Positions 11,169 to 22,344 are shown, numbered from the stretch's first letter. The stretch is DNA of 64,000 nucleotides from Euborellia annulipes (GCA_023213315.1 JAKCPI010011604.1:47015-111014), one strand, 5' to 3'. Numbers and translations: made by a program. Notes: generated from the sequence alone by a model not told the origin.

Positions 11169-11639
11169 TTTTTTTCTTAAAGAGATCAGAGATGGGACTC
11201 AGATCAAGAGAAACAGCCACCTAGGTATTATAGTTGTAGGATGATGGAGAGTGTTTCCTAGAGGCGGTGGTTATGGTTGTATTGTATTGTTGGAAAAATA
11301 AACTTAGTTTTTGAGACTCATCTCACCCGTGTTAACCTTTATTTGGCGACGAGTTGAATGAAAAATTGCGGGCTCGAGGGGGGGTCCAGGGGGCGGAGTG
11401 GCCAGTCATATATTTCATTAGGGGGGGGAGAGAAATCATCCTGAACCCCCCCATCAAAAATTTCTGGCTACGCCTATGTTTTTTGTTATGACTAAAGTCC
11501 GGATTTTTACGCAGTAAAATCCCCTATATATATGACTCGTCTATTTCCAAAAGTGTCTAGTTGCATCGGGAACAAATTTTGAGGAAACGAGAAGAACGTG
11601 TATTTTAATAAACTCAAGAGTTAATTTATGAGGTTTTCT

Positions 11640-11950
11640 GTTTCAATAATAAATTATTAATTTGATATTAACACTTTATACGTATTTCGACACCATATGT
11701 GACATCGTCAGAAGCGAATTACATACTGAATGGATTAGAATCACTTTTCCTCAGTGGAAAATTGATTCTAGTCGTCAGAAGCAAATTACATACTTAATGG
11801 ACTAGAATAAATTTACCACTGAGGAAAAGTGATTCTAATCCATTCAGTATGTAATTCGCTTCTGAAGATGACACATATGGTGTCGAAATACGTATAAAGT
11901 GTTAATATCAAATTAATATATTATTGAAATAGAAAACCTTGTGAATTTAA
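11640..11950. mobile_element. Palindromic Penelope-type terminal fragment
   Basis: Arms (TTTGATATTAACACTTTATA on the left, complement on the right) enclose a second inverted pair around TCCTCAGTGG. Each outer arm carries a hammerhead-like core: plus strand 11862-11896, minus strand 11711-11676. Confidence 0.55.
11862..11896 (+). ncRNA. Hammerhead-like motif, divergent 3' core
   Basis: CTGAAGA, one extra base, helix II GACAC/GTGTC around ATATG, then GAAATACGTA in place of GAAACGTC. The facing minus-strand copy (11711-11676) has CTGACGA. The altered segment after GAAA makes activity uncertain. Confidence 0.4.
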
Positions 11951-12448
11951 TTCTCCTATTAAAGCATAATGTTTCAACTAGAGCCAACGGTTACCAGTTT
12001 AAAATTAGTTAATTTATGATTGTTATGTTTATAAAAACCTGTAAATAAATTACGAATACAATTTACAAGGTTCTATGTCCTTATTATTTTCGATATAGAA
12101 ATAATAAACTGTTTTAATATTCAACTAGGCACTTTTGGATAGGTTTTTTGCATTTAGCGAGTTTTGGCTCTGTAAATGCAAATGGTCAGTATCAATTAAC
12201 ATATCAAAACAAAAAAGAAAATTCTATAAAATAAGCAGTTTAGCCAACAATAATCATTATTAAAAAGTGTAGAAGTATAGGTCTGCACTATAAAAATGTC
12301 TCTCAATTTTCCAAAGTATACATTTTTGTGGAAGCTATTATTCATTGCAATTAGCAAGTTTTGGAAATGGCTTCATGAAAGTCGCCATCTTTATGTTAGC
12401 AAGCAAGTAGTTTTGGAACAGTGTTTGTTTGGTTGCAACAAGACAGTT
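11951..12448. other. Unassigned AT-rich DNA
   Basis: No recognised repeat or gene. Scattered short frames only. Confidence 0.4.
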
Positions 12449-12711
12449 GCCCACGGGGCATGGCGTAGAGGTTAGCGTGCTAACCTCGTATACCAAACGT
12501 CGCGGTTTCGGACCCCAGGCAGTCCGATGATTTTATTTAAACCAATTGGATACCAAATGGCTTAAATAAAAATGCCTGGACCCCAAATAATAATATATAT
12601 TCATAACGGTTATCGTCAAAAAAATGGCCTAAGTTGCCGAAAAGACTGTGTGAATGTGTGTGTGAGTGTGAGTGTGAATGAGAAAAAAGTGTGAATGTTT
12701 AAAAAAAAAAA
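12449..12711 (+). mobile_element. tRNA-derived SINE, full length
   Basis: The tRNA-like head (ATGGCGTAGAGGTTAG; box B GGTTTCGGACC) is followed by an internal palindrome (TTTAAACCAATTGG to CCAAATGGCTTAAA), a GTGTGAATG-rich 3' part and an A13 tail. Perfect target duplication AAGACAGTT at 12440-12448 and 12712-12720. The promoter boxes suggest RNA polymerase III transcription; mobilisation would need a LINE enzyme. Confidence 0.85.
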
Positions 12712-12720
12712 AAGACAGTT

Positions 12721-13072
12721 TTGGAAATTGAATGAAATGCAACTAGGCCCGGTTTGAATTTGTACTCGATTTTCGGTATTTGTTTTAAATAGGATTTATC
12801 AACTTTTTTCACTGGAAAACTATTTTAAAATGTATATTTCAATTATCCGAACAATATGCAATTAAAATCTCAACTTTTCAAATTTTATCAATTAGGCACT
12901 TTGGAAATGGACGAAGCACATATGCCATATAATATGCAGTAAAAGTATTAAAATATATGACAAAAATATCAAGTAAATGGCTTCCAATTAAAGGTAAATC
13001 ATGATATCTACTGACATAAAACTAATCGTGTTTTATTTTTGGAAGGAAATAGTGTAAAAATCACAATTGGTC
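12721..13072. other. Unassigned AT-rich DNA
   Basis: Nothing recognised between the SINE and the hAT element. Confidence 0.4.
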
Positions 13073-13581
13073 TAGGGTTGGTCGAATCGATTTCGATTTT
13101 AATCGAAAATCGATTTTGAGCGTCGATTTTCGATTAAAATCGAAATCGATTCAGTGTTTTGAAAAAATCGAAAAAATCGATTTTTGACGGACGATTTTCG
13201 ATTTTCGATTTTCCAAGAAGGTGATTTTCGCGACATGGTCTGTCTTTAAACTTAAAGGAATTGAGCTATGAGGTTGGAATTTTATATTTAAGTTAGATAC
13301 CCCCTGGAGCGAGAAAATAAGCTGTTAAATAAAATCGGCCAAAAAGTACTAGTACTTTACTGAGGTAGTTTTTTCAGGTTTTTTTGATTTTCTTAAAAAT
13401 AGCCCCAACGATTTTTATTAAAATTCAAAAATAAATTATTTTTAGATGCTCTTTAAAATGTATATTCTCATTTTGAAGTACAGTTTACTCTGACATTTCA
13501 TAGGAAAGATAAGAGAATTGGTTGCAATGGTAACAAAATATAATTATTTCCCCATGATTATAAATTTTAATCTTGAATTCA

Positions 13582-13980
13582 GCCCTCGGGGCTTGGTGTA
13601 GGGGTTAGCATGCTACCCACACAGCACGGAATATTGCAATCTTGCTCAATGTTGACAATATTGCGACAACATTGATGCAATATTGCAGCTCAAACAGCAA
13701 TATTGCTAGTTTGGAATATTGCCGCTGCAATGTTGCCAAGATTCGCAATGTTTCTGCAACATTGCTGCAATATTTTGTGCTGTTGGGGTAACGAAACAAA
13801 AGTCGCGGGTTCAGACCCCAGGCAGTCCGATGATTTTATTTAAGCCATTTGGATACCAGATGGCTTAAATAAAATCATCGAATCAACGGATATCGTAAAA
13901 GTCTTATATGGCCTGAGTTGCCGAAAAGACTGTGTGAATGTGTGTGTGAATGGGGAAAAAGTGTGTGTTTAAAAAAAAAT
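13582..13980 (+). mobile_element. SINE nested in family A, split by MITE
   Basis: Target duplication TCTTGAATTCA on both sides (from 13571 and from 13981). Head, internal palindrome and A-tail are all present. The tRNA-like head is interrupted at 13616-13788. Confidence 0.85.
13616..13788. mobile_element. TA-flanked MITE nested in SINE
   Basis: 173 bp with termini CCCACACAGCACGG and TTGTGCTGTTGGGG (imperfect inverted repeat) and TA on both sides (13614-13615, 13789-13790). The interior is rich in AATATTGC and GCAATATT. TA duplication fits the Tc1/mariner superfamily. It splits the SINE head at GCTA/AC, so it is the youngest layer here. Confidence 0.75.
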
Positions 13981-14699
13981 TCTTGAATTCAAATGTACCT
14001 TAAGCTTACTATCGGAACCTAAATATATGTCGACACTAAAATCTGGCACCACTTTCGCTTACTGAAGATAAGATAAAGTTGTGCTATGCGACGAGTCCCA
14101 CCAGATTTTTTAAGAAATATAGAAGTTGATGTTTGATTCTCTTGGTTTGTTAAAACTTACGTTATAACGTTAAAACTTAAGTTATAAAGACTAAATATGT
14201 TATATCATATATAATGTGTTGGTTTTTAAAGAAGTTATAAAGACTGAATAAATTGATTTGGGCATCAGTAATGCAACGTTCTATTTTTCTTGTTCCACAA
14301 ACCGCTTGGAAATCGTAAGCAGAACCTTAAAATCAACTTAGGGGCATAGTGAAAGATTTTTTCTAAAAAAATCGAAAATCGATTAAAATCGATTTTTTTT
14401 AAGGCAAAAATCGATTTTTTTTTTAAATCGATTATTTGGTTTCGATTTTAAAAATCGAAAATCGAAAATCGATTCAGCCTCAGAATCTACCAACCCTAAA
14501 TTGGTCTCGCAATTAAAACTAAATGTAATGTAAAAAAAAAACCCTAATCCAGTAAAATTTGTTAATTTATTTAAGAAAATTTCTAGAAAACTAACTTAAT
14601 AATTGAATAATGAGATTAATTTCCAGGAGTAATGGCTGCGCGTATAATTAATAACAATGAGGAAAGTGAGTGAGCCGAAAGCAGTTAAAGAAAATATAT

Positions 14700-15158
14700 T
14701 TCTTTTTTTTACTTTTTACTTTCCTTTACCTCTATATATATTAATATAATATATAGAGCAGTGGTTCCCAACCGGTGTGCCCCGGCACCCGAGGGTGCCG
14801 CGAGAATGCCTAAGGGGTGCCGCGAGATATTTAGTTAAAAAAAAATAAAAATAAAGAGGCGAAAAAATAAAGTTTTGCTAAAAAAAAAAGGTCAAATGAT
14901 TTTCACGCAAGGGAAAAAAATTTGCTCCAGGGTGGAAAAAATTTCGTTTTGATAGGGAAAAAGAGGAAGGGTGCCGCTAGTGTGTAATATTATTCCCAAC
15001 GCATCTTTGGGGTGCCGTGGACTTCAAAAGGTTGGGAAACGCTGATATAGAGAGACACAAAAAATCTGGCGTGACCCACCTCAAGCACAGAATACAACTT
15101 TCGATTACCGAAGGTAGGAGAAAGTTTTGTGCTGTGCGACCAGACACACCAGATTTTT
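14700..15158 (+). mobile_element. Short family A derivative, interrupted by hAT
   Basis: Terminal hairpin half (TTTACTTTCCTTTACC) joined almost directly to a central hairpin at 15058-15158, lacking the arms. The hAT element at 14759 sits in the terminal hairpin. Confidence 0.7.
14759..15044. mobile_element. hAT non-autonomous element
   Basis: Termini CAGTGGTTCCCAACC and GGTTGGGAAACGCTG, with perfect 8-bp duplication ATATAGAG (14751-14758, 15045-15052). CAGNGG termini and 8-bp duplications define the hAT superfamily. The interior repeats GGGTGCCGCGAGA-type units near both ends. No transposase frame. Confidence 0.9.
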
Positions 15159-15968
15159 ACTTTCTCGTACCCTATATATGAAATATATAGAGAGAGAAAG
15201 TATTGCGATCATGTCAAAAATTCGATGTCGAGATTTTGATGGATATACACGTTTTGAGGTCCCCTGAGTCCAAAAAAAAGTGGGTCCCGCAAATTGGTCT
15301 GTGTGTATGTGTGTCTGTGTGTGTGTGTGTAACGATTTTTAGCATGAAGGAGTTGAGCTACCCGATTGAAATTTTATATTTAACTTAGGTACCTTCCCAC
15401 ACGCTCAAAATAAGCTTTTGAACAAAATCGGCCAAAAAGTACTAGTACTTTACTGATGTACTTTTTCAGTTTTTTTCGATTTTCTCAAAATTCCCTCAAA
15501 GGATTTTTTTTTAAATTCATAAATCAACTATTTTTTAGATGCTCTCATTTTGCCGTTGAAATCTTCTGAAGACCACTTTACTCTTGTTCTTCATAGGAAA
15601 GATAGGAGAAACAATGTTAATTTCCTATAGGGATTTGTATGTTAATTTCGATTCAAAAGGGGGTCCCCTTTGAAACTTTTTAGGCATTTAAAATTTTTTT
15701 TTCCAATTCTTATGAAATTTTGTATTTATTTACGATTCTATATTGTGTATAAAATGTCCAAATATGAGATTAAAATTTTGAAAAATAACCATAGTTTATT
15801 TCAAGCAGTCAACATTTAAAATGCAAGTTTGAAACTAAGGTGCTATGGGAAACTAAATATATCTCGACACAAAAAATCTGGTGTGACCAGCACGGTGCAC
15901 AACTTTCACTTATCGGAGGGTAAGAGAAAGTTTTGTGCTGTGCGACCAGCAACACCAGATTTTTTAAA
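15155..15968 (+). mobile_element. Family A copy with alternative internal module
   Basis: Left arm, then from about 15617 a ~230-bp module (TTAATTTCCTATAGGGATTT ... AACATTTAAAATGCAAGTTT) before the central hairpin at 15869-15967. The same module is found at 26637, 56832 and, reversed, 22620, so it defines a second internal type of A. Confidence 0.75.
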
Positions 15969-15978
15969 ATACAATTAA

Positions 15979-15999
15979 CGACGTTTCGGCCTTCATCAG
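15979..15999 (-). ncRNA. Minimal hammerhead-like motif
   Basis: Minus strand reads CTGATGAAGGCCGAAACGTC. The two conserved strands are intact, but helix II is reduced to GG/CC with no loop, so it cannot fold alone as a normal hammerhead. The same compact form is at 38005. Flanked by the A copy on the left. Confidence 0.4.
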
Positions 16000-16635
16000 G
16001 TCAAAAATGTTATGTTTACCTCGGGCTCTTGGCAACTGTCAAATTGCTCTTGGTGCGAACATTACTCAGATAGCATGACTTCTGGTTAAAAAGACACTCT
16101 AAATAAAACTATTGCCAAAATATGTTTAAAAAAAAAAGGGAAAAAATTTTAAATATTCAACTTTATGCAATATTCACCAAATGCATGGAATTTGTTCAAA
16201 AAAAAAAAAGCCAAAATATGATTATTTCTAATCAAATTCTTATCAAATGGATAACTGCAACGGAAAGTTTCAGCTTCTATACAAACAGACATTTGCATCA
16301 ACATCCGGGCTCTATTCATTAATCTATAAACCTTTTTGCGCCTTAAAAGTAGATTAGATGATTTTTGAGATGCGCGCACCCGCAGAGCGAAAAAAAGAGA
16401 AATCATCGATTTGAATCGGATATCTCAAGAAGGGTGCAGCAGCACGCCCTTTTCTCCCTCGCTACTGTGCGGAATATTAAGATGATATTTGGAAAGAAAA
16501 TCCAAGTTTGGTAGAAAAAAAGTTGACATTTCAGCAACAAAGTTTGCTTTACTTCTAACTCTCGGATAAGCTACTTGACTATGACTTTCGAGTCTTTTCA
16601 CATCTAGTTAAAAGCTAAAAGTTAGCCCAGGTAGT
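16000..16635. other. Unassigned DNA
   Basis: The start may belong to the hammerhead element. Positions 16370-16460 are GC-richer. No recognised protein family in either strand's short frames. Confidence 0.4.
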
Positions 16636-16790
16636 AGTAAATATTTTTACATACTTATAAATTTTACATCTTGAATTCTAATATATCGGCGGAAACTAAA
16701 TATATCTCGACACAAAAAATTTCTGGTGTGACAAGCACAGAACACAACTTTCTCTTACTTATGTTATGAGCTTGTCATACCAGATTTTTT
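16636..16790 (+). mobile_element. Family A fragment with shortened hairpin
   Basis: Has TAAATTTTACATCTTGAATT, GGCGGAAACTAAATATATC and the two halves of the central hairpin, with the loop shortened to TTATG. Confidence 0.7.
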
Positions 16791-17040
16791 TTTTTAAACT
16801 TAAACTTTTTTCACACTCACCTCCACACATTCACACAGTCTTTTCGGCAACTCAGGCCATATAAGACTTTGACAATATCCGTTATTGATTAATATACATA
16901 TTTGGGGTCCAGGCATTCTTATTTAAGCCATTTGGTATCCAAATGGCTTAAATAAAATCATCGGACTGCCTGGGGTCTGAACCCGCGACTTTTGGTATAC
17001 GAGGTTAGCACGCTAACCCCAACACCAAGCCCCGAGGGCG
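16791..17040 (-). mobile_element. tRNA-derived SINE, near full length
   Basis: T-run at the left, internal palindrome (TTTAAGCCATTTGG...), tRNA-like head at the right ending GCCCCGAGGGCG. It abuts a Helitron fragment at 17041, and a target duplication is not evident. Confidence 0.8.
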
Positions 17041-17369
17041 CCTTTTCTTCTTAATTATGAAAAGAAAATGATTATTATTCCATTCCAATTCAGTGCCTGC
17101 TTGAGGATTTGATTACATTCATGGAATACACAAATGAAAAGAATACATAAATATTTCTCTATACATTTCTTATGGGAGAAATCGTAACTTTAAGAATTAA
17201 TAACTTAAAAAGTTATGGGAATTTTGCGATGAAAATAATTTTCCTTTATTCCCGAGAAGGTCCTCTTTATGCATATAAAATTTCATTTCAAAATTCCAAC
17301 GGGAAGTTGCCTAAATAGAGCGTGACAGACAGACAGACGGACATTAGCGAATTATATATATAGATGATG
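17041..17369 (-). mobile_element. Helitron-like 5' portion
   Basis: On the minus strand it starts TCTATATATATAATTCGCTA, then ATGTCCGTCTGTCTGTC and GGAATTTTGAAATGAAATTT, and stops at the GC-rich part beside the SINE. TC plus a TATATA tract is the usual Helitron 5' start. Confidence 0.55.
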
Positions 17370-17978
17370 CCTTTATTAAGATTCTAACTCAGTTAGCTAA
17401 TTATAAGTGGAAAAAACTCATTTTCTTTTAACTCGAAGACTAATTTTTATTTACTATATCGATGATTTCCAATCAGTAGGATATCTTTGCTAGTTAACTA
17501 GAAGTGAAAAAACCGGCCATTAGAAGATAACAAAATTTAAATTTAAAAATTTGATTATTATTAAATTATGAGATTCAATCTTGAGTATTATTAAACTTGA
17601 ACAAAGAAAAAAAAATCGACCCACGTGATAAAACGTAAAATTGAAAAAGGAAAAAGTTTTTGCATTGCCAGGTAGGGGTTATTTACCTTCCAAAATGAGA
17701 AGTCACATCGCCCACGTTTTATCAAGGATTTAAGCCCGTGGCTGTTTTTACGTTTAATCTAAGCACCTCTTATGGATTTATTAGTTTAAGTTGACATATA
17801 TACTGTAGTTGATGACGGAATTGGGTTAAAATAAATAAGAATTATATATACGTATATATATCACAAAATATACAAGTTGTTAAATGTAATTCATATAATC
17901 GGCTTAAAAAATTCCTGAAAATTAAGAATTTTAGCCATTGGAAAGCATTTGGTTCTATCTCTTGTGAAAAAGTCAATT
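17370..17978. other. Unassigned AT-rich DNA
   Basis: No recognised element or gene. Confidence 0.4.
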
Positions 17979-18200
17979 ATAGCAAAACGAGAATATACAT
18001 TTTAAAGAGCATTTAAAAAATAATTGATTTTTGAATTTTTAAAAAAATCGTTGGAGCGAATTTTGAGAAAATCGAAAAAAACTGAAAAAGTTCATCAGTA
18101 AAGTACTAGTACTCTTTGGCCGATTTTGATTAAAAGGCTTCGTGTGACGTCCCAGGAGGGTACCTAACTTAAATATAAAATTTCAATCTCCTCGAGGTAT
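17979..18200 (-). mobile_element. Family A right-arm fragment
   Basis: From GAGAATATACATTTTAAAGA to TATAAAATTTCAATCTCC. Neither terminus nor centre is present. Confidence 0.7.
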
Positions 18201-18215
18201 TATATTTACATGAAT

Positions 18216-18698
18216 TTAAGGCGGGATAGGAGCGAATGTGTTACGCATGTTTTTCCCGATAAGATGGCGTTGTGTGTCATAAAAAGTATGTCCAAAAATC
18301 AAGTAATTAAAAAATTCGCCAAGAGATGTCAGAATGGTAGCTAATAATATTTAATGCATTTGGTTGATTTTCATTGATCTTTTAACAATAAATACTTTAT
18401 AAATGTTATTATATATTATGTATCTTTTATAAAAGCATAAAAATATATAAATATAGGCCAGATATAGGCTATTAGTAGATCGGCTGTTAGACTAGCCTGC
18501 CATCTATTGCAAGAATGTTGAACTCAATTTGACAGTTGATTTTTAAATAAATCATCTAAGCTATTTTAAAAATTTCTTAATTAATATGTGATTAATAATA
18601 ACAATAAAATCATTTTTAAATTTAAAAAAAAATTAAAGATTATTGGGACAGATTGTTTTTTTGAATTTGCTTGATAACAAAAAAAATTAATTACGATA
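18216..18698 (-). mobile_element. Family B element, truncated
   Basis: Starts TTAAGGCGGGATAGGAGCGA and follows the 8347 copy until AATTAATTACGATA, where the hammerhead-bearing segment begins. Confidence 0.75.
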
Positions 18699-18727
18699 CG
18701 CTCAATTTCATTTTATTCTCGCCAACC

Positions 18728-18768
18728 GGCTTTGAAGATGGCCTAGAAAAGGGGCCGAAACGTCAGCC
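18728..18768 (+). ncRNA. Hammerhead-like motif
   Basis: Helix I GGCT/AGCC (18728-18731, 18765-18768), TTGAAGA core (first C changed to T), helix II GGCC/GGCC, GAAACGTC. Cleavage would follow GTC at 18764. Embedded in a Penelope-type fragment of about 18699-18850. Confidence 0.5.
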
Positions 18769-18849
18769 TAAAATAGATATATCTTCTAAGTTCACGAATT
18801 CACTTCTTTCAATGGACCCTGAATTTTAATTACCGACATGTAAAAGAAA

Positions 18850-19156
18850 TCATTGAGAAAGTGTTTGGCATCACCAGAATTTTTTTTTTGTGTCTGGCGG
18901 ATAATTTTCTCCTATGCAGACTCAAGGACCCATAAAAGTATCGACAACGAAGTGAAATCACATTCTAATTTAATAACAAAATAATTAAACCTGAGGGGAG
19001 GGGCATGGGGGGGGGGGGAGCCAAAAACAATTTTTCGCATCACCTCCCTTATTAATCATTATTATTGAGCGGTGCGGGTAGAGGCCTCTGGTCAATATGG
19101 TGGACCCAAAACCGGTAGTTGGCGACTACTATATTAATATCACTTTTGTAGGTGAT
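18850..19156. other. Unassigned DNA with degenerate A hairpin
   Basis: CACCAGAATTTTTTTTTTGT at about 18873 is a worn piece of the A centre. There is a G-run near 19007. Nothing else recognised. Confidence 0.35.
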
Positions 19157-19771
19157 TCGTCTAAACGTACTTTTCAAAAAACTAGACTATTATAAGGAAT
19201 TTTTCAATGCGGTTTTTTTAAATGAATTAAATTCATAAGAGATTATTGGGACATCGAGCTATAATTTTTTTAATGACTTATTAAAAAATTATCGTAATTA
19301 ATTTTTTTGTTATCAAGCAAATACAAAAAAACAATCTGTCCCAATAATCTTTAATTTTTTTTTAATTTAAAAATGAATTTATTGTTATTATTAATCACAT
19401 ATTAATTAAGAAATTTTTAAAATAAGCTTAGATGATTTATTTAAAAATCAACTGTCAAATTAGTTCAGCATTCTTGCAATAGATGGCAGGCTAGTCTAAC
19501 AGCCGATATATTATTAGCTTATATCTGGCCTATATTTATATATTTTTATGCTTTTATAAAAGATACATAATATATAATAACATTTATAAAGTATTTATTG
19601 TTAAAAGATCAATGAAAATCAACCAAATGCATTAAATATTATTAGCTACCATTCTGACATCTCTTGGCAAATTTTTTGAATTACTTGATTTTTTGTGCAT
19701 ACTTTTTATGACACACTACGCCCTCTTATCGGGAAAAACATGCGAAACTTCTACCTCCTGAACCCCCTTAA
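19157..19771 (+). mobile_element. Family B element
   Basis: Begins CGTCTAAACGTACTTTTC, with the outer 5' terminus replaced. It ends CCTCCTGAACCCCCTTAA, with TTAA at 19768. Interior collinear with the copy at 3350. Confidence 0.75.
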
Positions 19772-20500
19772 CAAAAGAAGAAGGGGGAGACAGGTGAAAT
19801 ATAAAATTTTTCCGGGATAATTTAGCGTTGATTTCCTTATTCTTCTCATTCTATAAATAGAAGATAATTTCACAAGTTTTGCAAATTTTTATCAAATAAT
19901 TTATTAGTCAAATTCAACCGTCGTAAACAAAAAATGAAATATTATTATTTAATTATTATTGATATTCGTAATGATAATTTCTGATATGTTTGATTGATTA
20001 TTTTATATTTGGCTGTTAGATGATTATAAAAAGTTGATTTTTCAGGATAGTATGTTTTAAATTTCGAGATGGAAAATATAATGTAAAAGGTAAAAAAAAA
20101 AAAAAAAAAATGTCCTGTTTGGTGTATAATAAATCTTTATACACTGTGCGTCAAAAAAAAAACGTAACACAAGTAAATTTAACACAAATCCATATCATTT
20201 TAATAAATAATTACCATTTAAATAAAATAAAGACAAAAAATGTCGAAATTTTTGTATTAACGCCAAATCTTTAAAATTTTAATGTGGAAAAAAAAAATAC
20301 AAAAGTACATCAGTACCCGATTTTTCCCAAAGGTGGGACATAGCGAAATTTCATTTTGGTACCGAAAATAGTATATATTTAAAATTTGATAAAAAAAAAA
20401 AAACAACCGTTTTCGAGAACTGATGTGCTTACAAACAAATAAATAGACAAACAAACAAATAAACATACATTGCTCGGTTTAATAATTTAAGAATTAAAAA
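19772..20500. other. Unassigned AT-rich DNA
   Basis: A-run at 20091, then unremarkable AT-rich sequence. Short frames have no recognised domain. Confidence 0.4.
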
Positions 20501-20501
20501 G

Positions 20502-20565
20502 CCCTCGGGCTTGGTGTAGCGGTTAGCGTGCTAATCTTCTATACCAAGGCTCGAGGGTTCGGATC
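20502..20565 (+). mobile_element. SINE head fragment
   Basis: GGCTTGGTGTAGCGGTTAGC and box B GGGTTCGGATCCC are retained. Everything 3' is lost. Confidence 0.65.
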
Positions 20566-20758
20566 CCAAAAAAAGGGGGGCCGTGAGATATTCACTTGCT
20601 GTCCAAGAGGGCCGCGACTTCAAAAAGGGACAAAGACAAATTAATTTAAAACTACGTCAAACTTGTTTTATATTTATTTATTTTATTTTTTTTAAGTGAA
20701 ACTTTTATTTGTTGGCCTCACATTTTTTCGCCCTTCTCTCAGCATGTCGTGTTACAGG

Positions 20759-20898
20759 TAGGGATGTGGTATCGATACTTGTACTTGGAATCGTATTGAA
20801 ACGAAGTAAAGTATCGATTCTAGTATTTTTTTACTCGATACTTTCCTTTCGTTACGATAGCAAGTACAAGTATCGATACTTTTTTTCGATACCACATA
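20759..20898. mobile_element. hAT-like MITE in element P
   Basis: TAGGGATGTGGTATCGATAC at the left. The right end has AAGTATCGATAC and CGATACCACAT in inverted order, but the final CCCTA is missing. The interior is largely self-complementary. Confidence 0.55.
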
Positions 20899-21353
20899 GG
20901 CCTCGCACCAGTTTCTTAATTACCCTACATCATTTATTTGTCATCTTTATCCATATAAATGACAAAAAAAGGAAAGTTGAAATTTAATATATATGACTAA
21001 TTATAAAATAATAATTGTGTGATTTAATTATTCAATTTTTTATTTTAATTACCTAGGCCTTTATCTATATTTTATTTTATATTTTTATAAAAACGCGATT
21101 TTACTAATACCCGAACAATTTTCTGCAAGTTTTCAGTTAAGATTAAAAAAATCATTGTGTTAGTTTTATGAAACTACGATGCAATTGTGAAACTTTTTGC
21201 GGATCGTAGGCGTTTTAACTGAAAATTTTCAGAAAATTATTCAAATAAGGTTATTAAAATCGCGTTTTTTATCTTAACTTAATAAATGGAAAATGATGAA
21301 TGAAAATGGGAAATCAATAGAGGCATATTAAAAACTCTGAACAATATTTATTT

Positions 21354-21531
21354 AGTAAATAGCCGTGCCGCCCGCTTTTGGCGGGCGGCATGTCTAGCCA
21401 GGTGGACGAAGCCCCTGGAGCCCCCCACCAGCTGGCTCGGACCTGCGGCGGACCTTCGGCCTTTTCGTAATTATGGGAAACTGGCTCGGGCGGACAGACA
21501 GACGGACCCACAGCTATTATATATATAATAG
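21354..21531 (-). mobile_element. Miniature Helitron, about 178 bp
   Basis: On the minus strand it starts TCTATTATATATATAATAGC, then GTCCGTCTGTCTGTCC. A perfect 9-bp stem (GCCGCCCGC/GCGGGCGGC, 21367-21389) lies just before the end GCACGGCTAT. A hairpin a few bases before a CTRR-like end is the Helitron 3' signature; CTAT is off consensus. Very short and gene-free. Confidence 0.6.
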
Positions 21532-21770
21532 ATTGAAGATTTGTATCATTTTAAATTATTTATATTTTTCAATTTAAAATTTAATTATTAAATCTCACAA
21601 TTATTTTTTTATAATTTGTTATATATATTAAATTTCAACTTTCTTATTTTTGTCGTCACGGGTTCTGACGTCAAGAGACTTGTAGCGTCACGGCTTGTAA
21701 CGCGATTTTATGCTGATAGAAGAGTCAAAAAAATTTGAGAGGATAAAATAAAAGTTTCACTTTAAAAAAG

Positions 21771-22340
21771 ATTCACTTGCATCGTGTTTTCATAAAACCA
21801 CACAATGATTTTTTTTTTTTTAGAAGAGGCTTCAAATCAAAGAAATTTTCATCGAAGAATTTTTTTTTGATTAATTCTAACACTAGAAGAAGAATTTCTT
21901 CCCATTTGGTTGGTAACCTGAGATTTTGGTCAGAGCAGAGGAAAGGGAGAGAGGCCCGAGAGACAAGACAGACAGACAGACAAAAGAAGAAAGAAAAGGG
22001 CAGGAGTTGCTGTTCCCTTGGCAGGGCAGACAGGCACTGAAGGGCTTCCCGGTCGGTCCGAAACGGGCCTAGGCCAAATACAACCAAGATTGATGAGCAA
22101 TCTTCAAACTAACGGCCTCCTACTTTGCCTGCCTCTCCCTCTCTCTCTCTCTCTCCGCCTTCGCCAACACACACACACACCTTCCAAAAAGTAATTTTAA
22201 TTATATAACGAGAAAAAAAAAGCTTACATAAAAAGAAAAAAAAAAACAAATAAATAAATAAAATCTTTCATATTTTACAATAAATAAGTAATAAAGCAAA
22301 TTTTAGCATAATTATGATTAAGGTTTTGATATTATTTTTG
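21771..22340. other. GC-richer apparently single-copy patch
   Basis: Positions 21920-22150 contain no recognised repeat apart from (CT)n and (CA)n runs (22135-22182). Could be a regulatory region or 5' UTR, but no start, frame or promoter can be fixed. Confidence 0.3.
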
Positions 22341-22344
22341 TATA

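Larger units (their letters stand above)
9663..11478. mobile_element. Possible composite hAT-like element
   Basis: CATAGGCGTAG at 9663 and CTACGCCTATG at 11468-11478 are perfect 11-bp inverted termini. The flanks ATTTTTGT and TTTTTTGT match at 7 of 8 bases, as for an aged hAT duplication. The interior holds an A copy and a possible LINE end. The two termini could instead belong to two separate elements. Confidence 0.4.
13215..14115 (+). mobile_element. Family A copy nested in hAT
   Basis: Left arm from TTTTCGCGACATGGTCTGTC through the CTTGAATTC segment (split by the SINE) to a degenerate central hairpin at 14036-14113 (ATCTGGCACC, CACCAGATTTTT). The terminal hairpin is missing, presumably lost when the hAT core was replaced. 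Confidence 0.7.
13073..14498. mobile_element. hAT element enclosing three further insertions
   Basis: Termini TAGGGTTGGTCGA and TNGACCAACCCTA-type inverted repeat; perfect 8-bp duplication AATTGGTC at 13065-13072 and 14499-14506. Both ends are packed with AATCGATTTT repeats (13085-13215 and 14360-14480) that can fold back. The middle is occupied by an A copy, itself carrying a SINE that carries a MITE. Confidence 0.75.
20688..21770. mobile_element. Palindromic element P with two insertions
   Basis: Outer arms match exactly over 17 bp (20694-20710 and 21746-21762). An inner 22-bp match lies at 20972-20993 and 21622-21643, and a further arm pair around the CGCGATTTTA motif near 21093 and 21262. 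A hAT-like element (20759) sits in the left arm and a mini-Helitron (21354) near the apex. No frame; non-autonomous. Confidence 0.6.

Noticed and set aside
21773..22087. Overlapping long frames on both strands near the GC-rich patch
   Set aside because: Both run through homopolymers and GACAGACA simple repeats. Equal openness on both strands indicates composition, not coding.
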